DNA of 64,000 nt, taken from the NCBI RefSeq assembly GCF_000427645.1, contig NZ_KE386571.1, positions 1,477,676 through 1,541,675 on the forward strand, read 5' to 3'. This DNA comes from Sphingomonas phyllosphaerae FA2 (GTDB taxonomy: Bacteria > Pseudomonadota > Alphaproteobacteria > Sphingomonadales > Sphingomonadaceae). Of this stretch, positions 1-8,133 are shown in pieces. The notes beneath the pieces were generated by a model that worked only from the letters and a program-made list of their open reading frames with translations, ran no database searches and was not told the origin of the DNA. The stretch's first letter is position 1. Every line of letters starts with the position of its first letter. Both the position numbers and the translations under genes were made by a program.

Positions 1-910
1 CGGCGATCTCGATGATGATCAGATTGCCCGCCTGCCGCGCGACGATCCGCAACTGCCCGGCGGCCGGCTTGCCCGCGCGCATTCGTCCGGCGCGATCTTC
101 GATTCCGTGATCGACGGCGTTCCGCACCAGATGAACCAGCGGATCGCGCAACAGCTCGATCATCTCGCGATCCAGCTCGACGTCGCCGCCCTCGATCGTC
201 AGCGTCACCGATTTGTCAAGCGCCGCCGCCGAATCGCGCGCCAGCCGTGGCAGCGCCGAGAACAGCGATTCGACCCGCTGCATCCGCGTCCGCGTCACCG
301 TATCGCGCAATTCGTCGACCGAGATGCTCAGCCGCTCCAGCATCGATTCCAGCCGCGGGTCGTCGATCATCCGCAAGTGTCGCGCCAGCTGGTTTCGCGC
401 CAGCACCATGTCCGACACGCCGCTCATCATGCGGTCGAGCAAGTCGACCGACAATCGCACGGATCGCTTCGGGGTCACCCGCGCGGCCTGCGCCACCGCG
501 GCCGTGTCCGCGGGCTCCGGTGTCGCTGCCGTATCACCGGCGATCGCGCCGTCCAGCGCGGCGATAAGCATCGCCTCGCCCGATTCGGACAGCGCCTCGC
601 CCGCGTCGATCGCCTCGACGATCTCGCCGATCCGGTCGATGATCGCCAGAATCACCGTCACCAGCGCCTGATCCGGCGCGCGCTCGCCCGCGCGCACCGC
701 GGCCAGCGCATCCTCGGCGGCGTGGCTCAGCCGCGCGAGCCGCGGCAGGTCGAGGAAGCCGCAGCTGCCCTTGATCGTGTGGACGAAGCGGAAGATCGCA
801 TCCAGCCGCGAACGATCGTTGGGGTCGGCCTCCCACCCCACGATCTCGCCCGAGATCGCTTCCAGCGTCTCACGCGTTTCGGCAATGAATTCCTGCAGTA
901 GGTCGTCCAT
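1..910 (-). CDS. cheA: Chemotaxis-type histidine kinase CheA, N-terminal part (cut by window edge)
   Basis: The first 303 codons of a CheA-type sensor kinase; the rest lies beyond base 1. The protein begins MDDLLQEFIAETRETLEAIS, a typical Hpt (P1) start, and carries the phosphoacceptor context FVHTIKGSCGFLDL with His44. A dimerisation (P3-like) stretch with RMQRVESLF follows, then the start of the ATPase with LVHLVRNAVDHGIE (N-box). The Ala/Pro-rich P2 region is short. The kinase autophosphorylates in trans on His44 and passes the phosphate to CheY/CheB-type receivers in a cytoplasmic array or a related pathway. The start is the ATG at 910, because the reading frame opens directly with the P1 helix. 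The chpT gene lies 78 bases upstream in the same direction, so the two may be co-transcribed. No CheW or receptor gene is visible, so the output of this kinase cannot be told. Confidence 0.93.
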   Translation of the reverse strand, partial: MDDLLQEFIAETRETLEAISGEIVGWEADPNDRSRLDAIFRFVHTIKGSCGFLDLPRLARLSHAAEDALAAVRAGERAPDQALVTVILAIIDRIGEIVEAIDAGEALSESGEAMLIAALDGAIAGDTAATPEPADTAAVAQAARVTPKRSVRLSVDLLDRMMSGVSDMVLARNQLARHLRMIDDPRLESMLERLSISVDELRDTVTRTRMQRVESLFSALPRLARDSAAALDKSVTLTIEGGDVELDREMIELLRDPLVHLVRNAVDHGIEDRAGRMRAGKPAAGQLRIVARQAGNLIIIEIA

Positions 911-988
911 GCGGTCCCGTTGCCCTGGCTAGGGGGGCGGCATCGCACGACAGGCGTTAAAAGGGTCTTTACCGCGCCCCGGCGGGCG

Positions 989-1636
989 TCATCGGTGCGG
1001 CAGTGCGGCCCCGAACAGCAAGGCGCCGTCGACCGGCTCGCTGACTACCACCGATCCGCCCGCTTCGCCCACCAGTTCGTGGACCAGGAACGCCGCGGCG
1101 GCACGCGGCGCGACCGCGCTGTCGTCCGCCGGCCCCTCGGTCAGCGTGGTGCGCAAATCGGGGTCGAGCACGATCCGCGGCCCCTCGGCACGTAGCACGA
1201 TCTCGGTCGCCTCGGCGCTCTCCTCGGTGCCGATCGTCACCGTGCCGCCGCGCACCAGCGTATCGCCCGCGATCAGTGCGAGGTTCAGCAGCACCTTCAC
1301 CGCCGTCTTGGGCAGCTCGGTCGCCTCGACCATCCATTGCAGGTTCAGCCGCTTGTTGTCGCCCAGCAGCGCCTCGACCGCCTGCCCCGCCTCGCGCACG
1401 TCGACGCGCTCGCCGAACCCGCCCGCCGCGCCGAACGCCAGCCGGAAGAATTTCAGCTTGTTCGCCGAGGTGCGGGCGCTCTCGTTGAGCAGTTCCAGAC
1501 AGCGCGCGCGCATCTCGGGATCGGTTTCGTCGTTCAACAGCTCCAGCCCGTTGTTCAGCGCGCCGACCGGCGACAGCAGGTCGTGGCACAGCCGCGAACA
1601 GAGGAGCGAAGCGAAATCGACCGGGCTGATGGTCAT
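989..1636 (-). CDS. chpT: Histidine phosphotransferase ChpT
   Basis: A 215-residue protein with the alphaproteobacterial ChpT layout. An N-terminal dimerisation helix carries the phosphoacceptor motif SRLCHDLLSPVGALNNGLEL (His18), followed by a degenerate, non-catalytic HATPase-like C-terminal domain. In Caulobacter and relatives, ChpT relays phosphate from the CckA receiver domain to the response regulators CtrA and CpdR, which control the cell cycle or motility; in sphingomonads the pathway is thought to act mainly on motility and stress. Its position between cheA and a JAMM peptidase gene fits a signalling neighbourhood. The ATG at 1636 puts the H-box helix near the N-terminus, as in the family. 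Family assignment is firm; the partners of this copy are inferred from the family. Confidence 0.9.
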   Translation of the reverse strand: MTISPVDFASLLCSRLCHDLLSPVGALNNGLELLNDETDPEMRARCLELLNESARTSANKLKFFRLAFGAAGGFGERVDVREAGQAVEALLGDNKRLNLQWMVEATELPKTAVKVLLNLALIAGDTLVRGGTVTIGTEESAEATEIVLRAEGPRIVLDPDLRTTLTEGPADDSAVAPRAAAAFLVHELVGEAGGSVVVSEPVDGALLFGAALPHR

Positions 1637-1644
1637 CGGAAAGG

Positions 1645-2106
1645 CTACCTCGGCGGGATGGCGTTACGGCCTTGTGGCGAGTCGCCGGAGTCTGCGCAAC
1701 CGCTTACGTCGAGGACCAGCGGATCGAACCGGCCGTGCACCCCCCCGTCCGCCACCGCGCGCCACGCGGTCACCGCCTCGCCCGCGACGATCAGCCAGAT
1801 GCTGCCGTCCGGCGCGGAATCGGCGGCATCGCGCGGCGACGGCCTCGCCACGCCCGACGGGTGCGAGTGATAATGCCCGATGACCTGCGCGCCGCCGTTT
1901 CGCGCGACGCGGTGTGCGGCGATCAACGCGCCCGGATCGATCTCGAAACGCACCGCACGGTCGCCTGCGACGTTACGGCACGGCACCAATCGCATGATTT
2001 GATCGCCCGCGCCGAGCAACAGTCCGCAGATTTCGTCAGGATCCGCGGCGGCTAAGGCGATTAGTTCGTTTCGGTGGGCGATTGTAATCCTGACCATCAT
2101 CGCCAT
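1645..2106 (-). CDS. M67 family (JAMM/MPN+) metallopeptidase
   Basis: A 153-residue single-domain protein with a complete JAMM zinc site: Glu25 in DEICGLLLG, the HSHP motif with His80 and His82, and Ser90 and Asp93 in the following SPRD segment. Bacterial stand-alone JAMM proteins of this size cleave isopeptide or ubiquitin-like C-terminal bonds, or process sulfur-carrier proteins; no ubiquitin-like partner is visible here, so the substrate is unknown. It probably acts in the cytoplasm, as there is no signal peptide. The start could be the ATG at 2106 or one of two in-frame ATG codons (2100, 2097) a few bases in. Only 11 bases separate its start from the divergent rluD start. The stop is 8 bases before chpT, so it probably shares a transcript with chpT. 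Confidence 0.85.
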   Translation of the reverse strand: MAMMVRITIAHRNELIALAAADPDEICGLLLGAGDQIMRLVPCRNVAGDRAVRFEIDPGALIAAHRVARNGGAQVIGHYHSHPSGVARPSPRDAADSAPDGSIWLIVAGEAVTAWRAVADGGVHGRFDPLVLDVSGCADSGDSPQGRNAIPPR

Positions 2107-2117
2107 CTAGCAAAGCA

Positions 2118-3065
2118 ATGGACCGGGGGGTCATCATTCTCGAAGCGACGATCGCACCGGCAGCGGATGGCTGGCGGGTGGACCGTGCGCTGGCCGATGC
2201 GGTGCCGACGCTGTCGCGCGAACGGCTGAAGGTGCTCATCAACGCCGGGCAAGTCACGCAGGCCGGAACGGCGATGCGCGATCCGTCGCGCAAGGCGCGC
2301 GGCGGCGAGCAATTCGCGGTCGCGGTTCCCGCCCCCACGCCCGCGCACAACGAGGCGCAAGACATTCCGCTGGTCGTCGCGTTCGAGGACGAACATCTGA
2401 TCGTCATCGACAAGCCCGCCGGGCTGGTCGTCCACCCCGCCGCGGGCAATCTCGACGGGACGTTGGTCAACGCGCTGCTCCACCATTGCCACGGCTCGCT
2501 GTCCGGGATCGGCGGGGTCGCGCGGCCCGGGATCGTCCACCGCATCGACAAGGACACGTCCGGGCTGATGGTCGCCGCCAAGACCGACCGGACGCACGAA
2601 GGGCTAGCAAAACAATTCGCCGCGCACAGCATCGACCGCCGCTATCGCGCGATCGTCGGCGGGCGGCCGATGCCCCCGGCGGGGTCGGTCGACGCTCCGC
2701 TCGCCCGCTCGCCAAACAACCGCAAAAAGGTCGCGATCGTCCAGGGCGGCAAGCGCGCGGTGACTCATTATCGCACGCTGGAGCTGCTCCGCGACGCGAC
2801 GATGGTCGAATGCCGGCTGGAAACCGGGCGCACGCATCAGGTGCGCGTCCATATGGCGTCGATCGGCCACGCCTTGCTGGGCGACCCGGTCTATGGTAGA
2901 ACAAAACATGCTCACAAGCAGGTGCTGGACACGCTGAATTTCCGGCGACAGGCGCTTCATGCGGCGCATTTGGGGTTCGTGCATCCGATCACCGGCGAAA
3001 CGCTGGGTTTCGACAGCGCGATGCCTTCGGACATGCAGGAACTGTTCAGTCAGCTTATCGTATAG
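2118..3065 (+). CDS. rluD: RluA-family pseudouridine synthase (RluD type)
   Basis: A 315-residue RluA-family enzyme. An S4-like RNA-binding segment (residues about 20-70) precedes the synthase domain, whose catalytic aspartate is Asp144 in HRIDKDTSGLM. RluD makes pseudouridines 1911, 1915 and 1917 in helix 69 of 23S rRNA and acts during late 50S assembly. S4 domain plus the motif LIVIDKPAGLVVHPAAG is the RluD/RluC arrangement, and the length matches RluD. Pseudouridine 1915 is the substrate of RlmH, also encoded in this window (46041-46463). rpoH follows 72 bases downstream on the same strand, the usual order in alphaproteobacteria. The start at 2118 lies only 11 bases from the divergent JAMM gene, so the promoter must lie inside that gene. 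Confidence 0.93.
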   Translation: MDRGVIILEATIAPAADGWRVDRALADAVPTLSRERLKVLINAGQVTQAGTAMRDPSRKARGGEQFAVAVPAPTPAHNEAQDIPLVVAFEDEHLIVIDKPAGLVVHPAAGNLDGTLVNALLHHCHGSLSGIGGVARPGIVHRIDKDTSGLMVAAKTDRTHEGLAKQFAAHSIDRRYRAIVGGRPMPPAGSVDAPLARSPNNRKKVAIVQGGKRAVTHYRTLELLRDATMVECRLETGRTHQVRVHMASIGHALLGDPVYGRTKHAHKQVLDTLNFRRQALHAAHLGFVHPITGETLGFDSAMPSDMQELFSQLIV

Positions 3066-3137
3066 AAACGGAACGCGGGGTCGGCGTCGCCAGCGGGCAC
3101 GTCGCGCGTATTCCGCAAGGAAGGGAGACTTAGGATC

Positions 3138-4040
3138 ATGGCAACCCGCAGCAACGTCCCCGCGACGATTCCTGCGCTCGGCGGGGAGCAGAGCCTCAAT
3201 CGCTATCTGTCGGAGATCAAGAAGTTTCCGATCCTCGCGCCCGAGCAGGAATATATGCTCGCCAAGCGCTTTCAGGAGCACGGCGACACCGACGCCGCGG
3301 CGCAGCTCGTCACCAGCCACCTGCGCTTGGTCGCCAAGATCGCGATGGGCTATCGTGGCTATGGCCTGCCGGTCAGCGAGTTGATCTCCGAAGGCAATAT
3401 TGGGCTGATGCAGGGCGTGAAGAAGTTCGAGCCCGATCGCGGCTTCCGCCTCGCCACCTATGCGATGTGGTGGATCCGCGCCTCGATCCAGGAATTCATC
3501 CTGCGCTCGTGGAGCCTCGTGAAGATGGGCACCACCGCGGCGCAGAAGAAATTGTTCTTCAACCTGCGCCGGATGAAGGCGCGGCTCGACGCGTTCGAGG
3601 ACGGCGACCTGACGCCCGAGAACGTCCAGAAGATCGCCACCGATCTCGGCGTGACCGAGGCCGACGTGGTCAGCATGAACCGGCGCATGGCGATGGGCGG
3701 CGACACCTCGCTCAACGTCTCGATGCGTGAGGACGGCGAGGGTCAGTGGCAGGACTGGTTGCAGGATGACGCGCCGCTGCAGGACAGCGTCGTCGCCGAT
3801 CAGCAGGAAGCCGACGTCCGCCACGACATGCTGATGAACGCGATGGACGATCTCAACGATCGCGAGAAGCATATCCTGACCGAGCGTCGCCTGACCGACG
3901 ATCCCAAGACGCTGGAGGAACTCAGCCAGGTCTATGGTGTCTCGCGCGAGCGCGTCCGCCAGATCGAGGTGCGTGCGTTCGAGAAGCTCCAGCGCGCGAT
4001 GATGCGGCTGGCGGGCGACAAGCGACTGCTCACCGCCTGA
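3138..4040 (+). CDS. rpoH: RNA polymerase heat-shock sigma factor RpoH (sigma-32)
   Basis: A 300-residue group-3-like sigma factor. Region 2 is complete (GNIGLMQGVKKFEPDRGFRLATYAMWWIRASIQEF), followed by the diagnostic RpoH box QKKLFFNLR (residues 136-144), and region 4.2 near the C-terminus (YGVSRERVRQIEVRAFEKL). It directs core polymerase to heat-shock promoters of chaperones and proteases, including ftsH in many species. A strong Shine-Dalgarno stretch (AAGGAAGGGAGA) sits upstream of the ATG at 3138. An inverted repeat just after the stop probably ends or attenuates transcription before mtgA. Alphaproteobacteria often have more than one rpoH; only this one is visible here. Confidence 0.96.
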   Translation: MATRSNVPATIPALGGEQSLNRYLSEIKKFPILAPEQEYMLAKRFQEHGDTDAAAQLVTSHLRLVAKIAMGYRGYGLPVSELISEGNIGLMQGVKKFEPDRGFRLATYAMWWIRASIQEFILRSWSLVKMGTTAAQKKLFFNLRRMKARLDAFEDGDLTPENVQKIATDLGVTEADVVSMNRRMAMGGDTSLNVSMREDGEGQWQDWLQDDAPLQDSVVADQQEADVRHDMLMNAMDDLNDREKHILTERRLTDDPKTLEELSQVYGVSRERVRQIEVRAFEKLQRAMMRLAGDKRLLTA

Positions 4041-4049
4041 TACGCGATA

Positions 4050-4088
4050 CGGCACCGGGAAGGGGTTGAGCGACCCCGCCCGGTGCCG
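4050..4088 (+). terminator. Long GC-rich hairpin after rpoH
   Basis: A 10-base stem (CGGCACCGGG with CCCGGTGCCG) closes a second inner stem (GGGGT with ACCCC). It starts 10 bases after the rpoH stop. There is no downstream T-run, so it is a terminator or attenuator candidate, or an mRNA 3'-end stabiliser, rather than a classical intrinsic terminator. It lies directly before the mtgA start at 4103. Confidence 0.5.
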
Positions 4089-4102
4089 GTACGACGCAGC
4101 GC

Positions 4103-4777
4103 ATGTTCACCGCGCTGCGCCTGCTCTTCAAAATCGTCCTCGGCTTCGTCGTGCTGTCGCTCGTCTGGGTAGGCGCCTACGCGATCGTTCCCGTCCCCTT
4201 CACGATGACGATGATGGACGACCTGATCGGCGGCCACTCCGTGACAAAGGACTGGACGCCGCTGTCGCGGATCGACCCCGACATGCCGCGCGCCGCGATC
4301 GCCGGCGAGGATGCGCGCTTCTGCAGCCACCACGGCTTCGACTGGCGCGCGATCGCCGGGGCGGCGGCGCATAATGCCGAGGGCCAGCGAATCCGCGGCG
4401 GCTCGACGATCAGCCAGCAGACCGCGAAAAACGCCTTTCTTTTTCAAGGCGGCGGCTATGCCCGGAAGGCGCTGGAAGCATGGTTTACGCTACTGATCGA
4501 GACGATCTGGGGCAAGAAGCGGATCATGGAGGTCTATCTCAACATCGCCGAGACCGGGATCGGCACCTATGGCGCGGAGGCGGCGTCGCAGCGCTATTTC
4601 CACCACAGCGCCGCGACGCTTTCGCCGGTCGAGGCGGCGCGGATCGCCGCGGTGCTGCCGCTGCCGAAGAAGCGCGAGGCGGTTGCGCCGACCGGCTTCG
4701 TCCGCCGCCGCGGCAACCAGATCGCGCGCTACGTCGGCGCGGTCCGCCGCACCGGGCTGGACAGCTGCCTGCGCTAA
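4103..4777 (+). CDS. mtgA: Monofunctional biosynthetic peptidoglycan transglycosylase
   Basis: A 224-residue family GT51 enzyme. One N-terminal membrane helix (about residues 8-30) anchors the catalytic domain in the periplasm. The GT51 motifs are present: EDARFCSHHGFDW with catalytic Glu69, GGSTISQQTAKN, and the EVYLNIAETG segment with the second glutamate region. There is no transpeptidase domain, which separates it from class A penicillin-binding proteins. It polymerises lipid II into glycan strands. The gene stops just before REP element A1 and converges with modC. It follows the rpoH hairpin and may be read from its own promoter or by read-through from rpoH. Confidence 0.93.
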   Translation: MFTALRLLFKIVLGFVVLSLVWVGAYAIVPVPFTMTMMDDLIGGHSVTKDWTPLSRIDPDMPRAAIAGEDARFCSHHGFDWRAIAGAAAHNAEGQRIRGGSTISQQTAKNAFLFQGGGYARKALEAWFTLLIETIWGKKRIMEVYLNIAETGIGTYGAEAASQRYFHHSAATLSPVEAARIAAVLPLPKKREAVAPTGFVRRRGNQIARYVGAVRRTGLDSCLR

Positions 4778-4784
4778 CCAAGCT

Positions 4785-4861
4785 CGTCATTGCGAGCGTA
4801 GCGAAGCAATCCAGGGCGTCCTGATCCGGCCCTGGATTGCTTCGCTACGCTCGCAATGACG
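4785..4861. repeat. REP-like palindrome, family A (copy A1)
   Basis: An inverted repeat with arms of about 32 bases starting CGTCATTGCGAGCGTAGCGA, around a short CGTCCTGATCCGG loop. It sits between the convergent mtgA and modC genes, and its right arm contains the last codons and stop of modC. Five further copies occur in the window. Confidence 0.92.
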
Positions 4862-5465
4862 GATCGATCGTAATCACCCGATCCCCCAGCCGCTCGGCCT
4901 CGCGCATATCATGCGTCACCATCAGGATCGGCACCGCGCGCGCGTCGCGCACGCGCTCGATCGCGCGCATCGCCTCCTCGCGCCGCGCCGGATCAAGCGA
5001 CGACAGCGGCTCGTCGAGCAACAGAAACGCCGGCTCACTGAGCAACGCCCGCCCGATCGCCACCCGCCGCGCCTCACCCCCAGACAAGGTTCGCGGCCAA
5101 CGCCGCAGCAGCGGCGCGATGTCGAGCGTCGCCGCCACATCCGCCAGCCGCGCCGCGTCACGCGCGCCGTACAGCAAATTCGCCTGCACGCGCCGGTGCG
5201 GAAACAGCCGCGCATCCTGAAACACATAGCCCGCCCGCCGCTGTTCTGGCGGCACGTCGACCCCGGCGTCGGCATCGAACAACGTCCGCCCGCCGACCCG
5301 CACATGCCCGCGCATCGGGCGCAGCAGCCCGGCGATCATGTCAAGCAGGCTGGTCTTCCCCGCCCCCGACGCGCCGACCAACACCGTCAGCCCGTCGCCC
5401 GCCACGAAGCGCGCGCCGACGACCGCCTCCCCACGTCGCGCCGAGACATCGACGTCAAAGGACAT
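4845..5465 (-). CDS. modC: Molybdate ABC transporter ATP-binding protein ModC (short form)
   Basis: A 206-residue ABC ATPase with Walker A GASGAGKT (31-38), signature LSGGE (127-131), Walker B LLLDEP (148-153) and the switch histidine in VTHD (His185). It powers molybdate uptake through ModB. Typical ModC proteins are about 350 residues with a C-terminal TOBE/Mop regulatory domain; that domain is absent here, so feedback binding of molybdate by this subunit is not expected. The ATG at 5465 overlaps the end of modB by 11 bases, which supports co-translation. The last five residues (PSLRA) and the stop codon are encoded within REP copy A1, suggesting the C-terminus was rewritten by the repeat. 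Confidence 0.92.
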   Translation of the reverse strand: MSFDVDVSARRGEAVVGARFVAGDGLTVLVGASGAGKTSLLDMIAGLLRPMRGHVRVGGRTLFDADAGVDVPPEQRRAGYVFQDARLFPHRRVQANLLYGARDAARLADVAATLDIAPLLRRWPRTLSGGEARRVAIGRALLSEPAFLLLDEPLSSLDPARREEAMRAIERVRDARAVPILMVTHDMREAERLGDRVITIDPSLRA

Positions 5466-6138
5466 GCACGCCCCGCCCCGCGCGCCGCACCAGCGCCTCC
5501 GACACCACCAGCGCGACCAACGACAGCGCCACCGACACCGCCGCCAGTCGCCACACCTCCGCCTCGCCCCCCGGCCGCTGGAGCGCGGCATAGATGGCGA
5601 GCGGCAAGGTCTGCGTCTCCCCCGGCACGTTCGACACGAAGGTGATCGTAGCGCCGAACTCACCGATCGCGCGCGCCAGCCCCAGCACCAGCGCCGCCGC
5701 GATCCCCGGCGCGGCAAGCGGCAGCGTCACCGTGGCGTAAGCCCGCCAGCGCGTTGCCCCCAGCGTCCGCGCCGCCTGTTCCAGCCGCCGGTCGACCGCC
5801 TCGATCGACAGCCGCATCGCGCGCACCATCAACGGCAAGGCCATCACCCCCGCCGCGATTGCCGCACCGGTCCAGCGGAACAGCACGCTGATCCCGAACC
5901 CCGCCTCCAGCACGCGCCCGATCGGCCCGGTCGGCGCGAAGGCGAGCAGCAACACCCAGCCGGTCACGACGGGCGGCACCACCAGCGGCAGGTGCACCAG
6001 CCCGTCGAGCAGCACCTTGCCCGGGAACCGCCACCGCGCCAGCACCCACGCCAGCGCGAACGCGATCGGCAGCGCCCCCAATGTCGCGGTGCCGCCGACC
6101 AGCAGGGTCAGGCGGACGATCGGCAGCAGCTCGCTCAA
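5455..6138 (-). CDS. modB: Molybdate ABC transporter permease ModB
   Basis: A 227-residue inner-membrane permease with about five hydrophobic helices and the EAA loop typical of binding-protein-dependent importers (EQAARTLGATRWRAY followed by PLAAPGI). The motif ARAIGEFGATITFVSNVPG and the later LPLAIY are characteristic of ModB/CysT proteins. No ATG lies at the right place. The TTG at 6138 overlaps the modA stop in a TTGA arrangement and gives the normal ModB length, so I take it as the start. The permease dimer carries molybdate (or tungstate) across the inner membrane for molybdenum cofactor synthesis. Confidence 0.9.
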   Translation of the reverse strand: MSELLPIVRLTLLVGGTATLGALPIAFALAWVLARWRFPGKVLLDGLVHLPLVVPPVVTGWVLLLAFAPTGPIGRVLEAGFGISVLFRWTGAAIAAGVMALPLMVRAMRLSIEAVDRRLEQAARTLGATRWRAYATVTLPLAAPGIAAALVLGLARAIGEFGATITFVSNVPGETQTLPLAIYAALQRPGGEAEVWRLAAVSVALSLVALVVSEALVRRAGRGVHVL

Positions 6139-6899
6139 CGCGTCGTGAAGCCGCGCCGCGCGAGGATCGCCTGACCCGCACGCGACAGCAGGAAGCGGCG
6201 GAAGCCCTCGGCAGCCGAGCTCTCGCCCGCGGTCAGCCGCGCGATCGGATAGACGATCGGCGCATGGCTGCGCGGCGGGAATACCCCCGCCACCTGCACA
6301 CCGGTCGCGGCGCGCGCGTCGGTGGCATAGACGATGCCGTAAGGAGCCGCGCCGCGCTCGATGAGCGCCAGCGCCGCCCGGACATTCTCCGCGCGCACCA
6401 CCCGCGGCGCGACCGCGGTCCAAGCGCCGAGCCGCGTCAGCGCCTCGCGCCCATATTTGCCGGCGGGGACGCTGTCGGGATCGGCCATCGCCAGCGGCGC
6501 GCCGCCCAGCAGCTTGCCGAGCGCCGCGCCCTTGGTTGCGACGACGCGCGGCAAGCCCGGTCGCGACACCACCACCAGCTGATTGCGCACCAGAACCGCG
6601 CGCGTCCCGGCGACGACCAGCCCGCGCTTCGCGACATCGTCCATCCAGTCGCTGTCGGCGGAAATGAACAGGTCGGCGCGCCCGCCCGCCGCAATCTGCC
6701 GCGCCAGCGCCGACGATGCCGCGAACGACAGCCGCGGCCGCTCATGCCCCGCCTTGGCCCATGCGTCGGCGGCATCGGTCAACGCCTCCTGCATGCTCGC
6801 CGCCGCCAGTACCAGCGGCGCGCGCTCCTGCGCCGCGGCGGGTTCGGCGATCAGCAAAAGGGCGAGCAGCGAAAGCACGAAACGCATGACCATGCTCAT
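6135..6899 (-). CDS. modA: Periplasmic molybdate-binding protein ModA
   Basis: A solute-binding protein of about 254 residues. A signal peptide (RFVLSLLALLLIAEPAAAQ) is followed by the ModA pattern LVLAAASMQEALTDAADAW and the family motif ADLFISADSDWMD. It captures molybdate in the periplasm and delivers it to ModBC. Several in-frame starts exist; I chose the ATG at 6899 (MSMVMRF), which places the charged N-region directly before the hydrophobic core. The longer open frame to 6938 would add unlikely residues and overlap the neighbouring reductase gene. The genes run modA-modB-modC with overlaps. No modE regulator gene is nearby, and I see no Mo riboswitch upstream. Confidence 0.9.
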   Translation of the reverse strand: MSMVMRFVLSLLALLLIAEPAAAQERAPLVLAAASMQEALTDAADAWAKAGHERPRLSFAASSALARQIAAGGRADLFISADSDWMDDVAKRGLVVAGTRAVLVRNQLVVVSRPGLPRVVATKGAALGKLLGGAPLAMADPDSVPAGKYGREALTRLGAWTAVAPRVVRAENVRAALALIERGAAPYGIVYATDARAATGVQVAGVFPPRSHAPIVYPIARLTAGESSAAEGFRRFLLSRAGQAILARRGFTTR

Positions 6900-6934
6900 G
6901 GCACTCGCCCCCGGCGAAGACAATCGCGCTGCCC

Positions 6935-8056
6935 TCAATCCTCCCCTGATCCGTCCACGTCGAACAAATGCTTATACTGGCGCGGCTGCGAGCGGAGGTA
7001 CTGATCGGGTGCCTTCACCCGCGCGCCCAGATCGGCGGCGGCGTGCCACGGCCAGCGCGGATCGTAGAGGATCGTCCGCGCCAGCGCGATCATATCGGCC
7101 TCGCCGGTCGCGACGATCGCCTCGGCCTGCTGCGGCTCGGTGATCAGCCCGACCGCGACGACCGGGATCGACACCGCCTGCTTCACCGCGCGCGCCAGCG
7201 GCACCTGATAATTTGGCCCGACCGGGATCTGCTGACGCGGATCGAGCCCGCCGCTCGACACATGGATCGCCGCGCACCCGCGTTCCTCCAGCGCCGTGGC
7301 GAAGGCGACGGTCTGTTCGGCATCCCAGCCGCCCTCGATCCAGTCGCTGCCCGACACGCGCACCGTCACCGGCCGCTCCGCCGGGAACGCCGCGCGCGCC
7401 GCATCATAGACTTCCAGCGGAAAGCGCATCCGGTTTTCCAGCGAGCCGCCATATTCATCGTCGCGCCGGTTGGAGAGCGGCGACAGGAACTGGTGGAGCA
7501 GATAGCCGTGCGCCGCGTGGATCTGGATCAGGTCGAGCCCGAGCCGCGCCGCCCGCTTCGCCGATTCGGCAAAGGCATCGCGGATGCGCGCCAGCCCGTC
7601 GCGGTCGAGCGCCACCGGCGCCGGATTCTTGGGATCATAGGGCAAGGCCGACGGCGCGACCGTCTCCCAGCCATGCGGATCGTTCGCCGGAATCTGGCGC
7701 TCGCCCTTCCACGGCAGGTCAGTCGACGCCTTGCGCCCGGCGTGCGCCAGCTGGATCGCGATCGGCATGTCCGAATGGCGGCGCACCGATTCGAGCACAC
7801 GCGCCATCGCCGCCTCGGTCGCGTCGTCCCACAGTCCGACATCGCCATAGCTGATTCGCCCGATCGGCTCGACCGCGGTCGCCTCGATCGTCAGGATGCC
7901 TGCACCCGACAGCGCCAAGTGCCCGAGATGGATCGTGTGCCAGTCGGTCATCGCGCCGTCGACAGCCGAATATTGGCACATCGGCGCGATAACGATGCGG
8001 TTGGCGAGCGTCAGGCCGCCGACATCAATTGGCTGGAATAACCGGGGTCCGCTCAT
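6935..8056 (-). CDS. Old yellow enzyme family NAD(P)H:flavin oxidoreductase (NamA/YqjM type)
   Basis: A 373-residue FMN-dependent TIM-barrel ene-reductase. The N-terminus reads RIVIAPMCQYSA, giving Cys27 and Tyr29, the residues that define the YqjM/NamA class and tune the flavin. The active-site segment IHAAHGYLLHQFLSPLSNRRDDEYGG and the phosphate-binding end (DMIALARTILYDPRWPWHAA) are intact. Such enzymes reduce activated C=C bonds of enones and some nitro-compounds with NADPH; the natural substrate is unknown. It ends 35 bases before the modA start on the same strand, so it may share a transcript with the modABC genes, though a functional link is not obvious. Confidence 0.92.
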   Translation of the reverse strand: MSGPRLFQPIDVGGLTLANRIVIAPMCQYSAVDGAMTDWHTIHLGHLALSGAGILTIEATAVEPIGRISYGDVGLWDDATEAAMARVLESVRRHSDMPIAIQLAHAGRKASTDLPWKGERQIPANDPHGWETVAPSALPYDPKNPAPVALDRDGLARIRDAFAESAKRAARLGLDLIQIHAAHGYLLHQFLSPLSNRRDDEYGGSLENRMRFPLEVYDAARAAFPAERPVTVRVSGSDWIEGGWDAEQTVAFATALEERGCAAIHVSSGGLDPRQQIPVGPNYQVPLARAVKQAVSIPVVAVGLITEPQQAEAIVATGEADMIALARTILYDPRWPWHAAADLGARVKAPDQYLRSQPRQYKHLFDVDGSGED

Positions 8057-8133
8057 CGGAAACGCGCTCCTGAAGGTGAGCCGTCCCTACGCATCAGCGG
8101 AAAAATGGTGCCACGCGGCCGCGGCAAATGAAG

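Noticed and set aside
2604..4055. A 483-codon minus-strand open frame over rluD and rpoH
   Set aside because: Both plus-strand genes show complete motifs, so this is a shadow.
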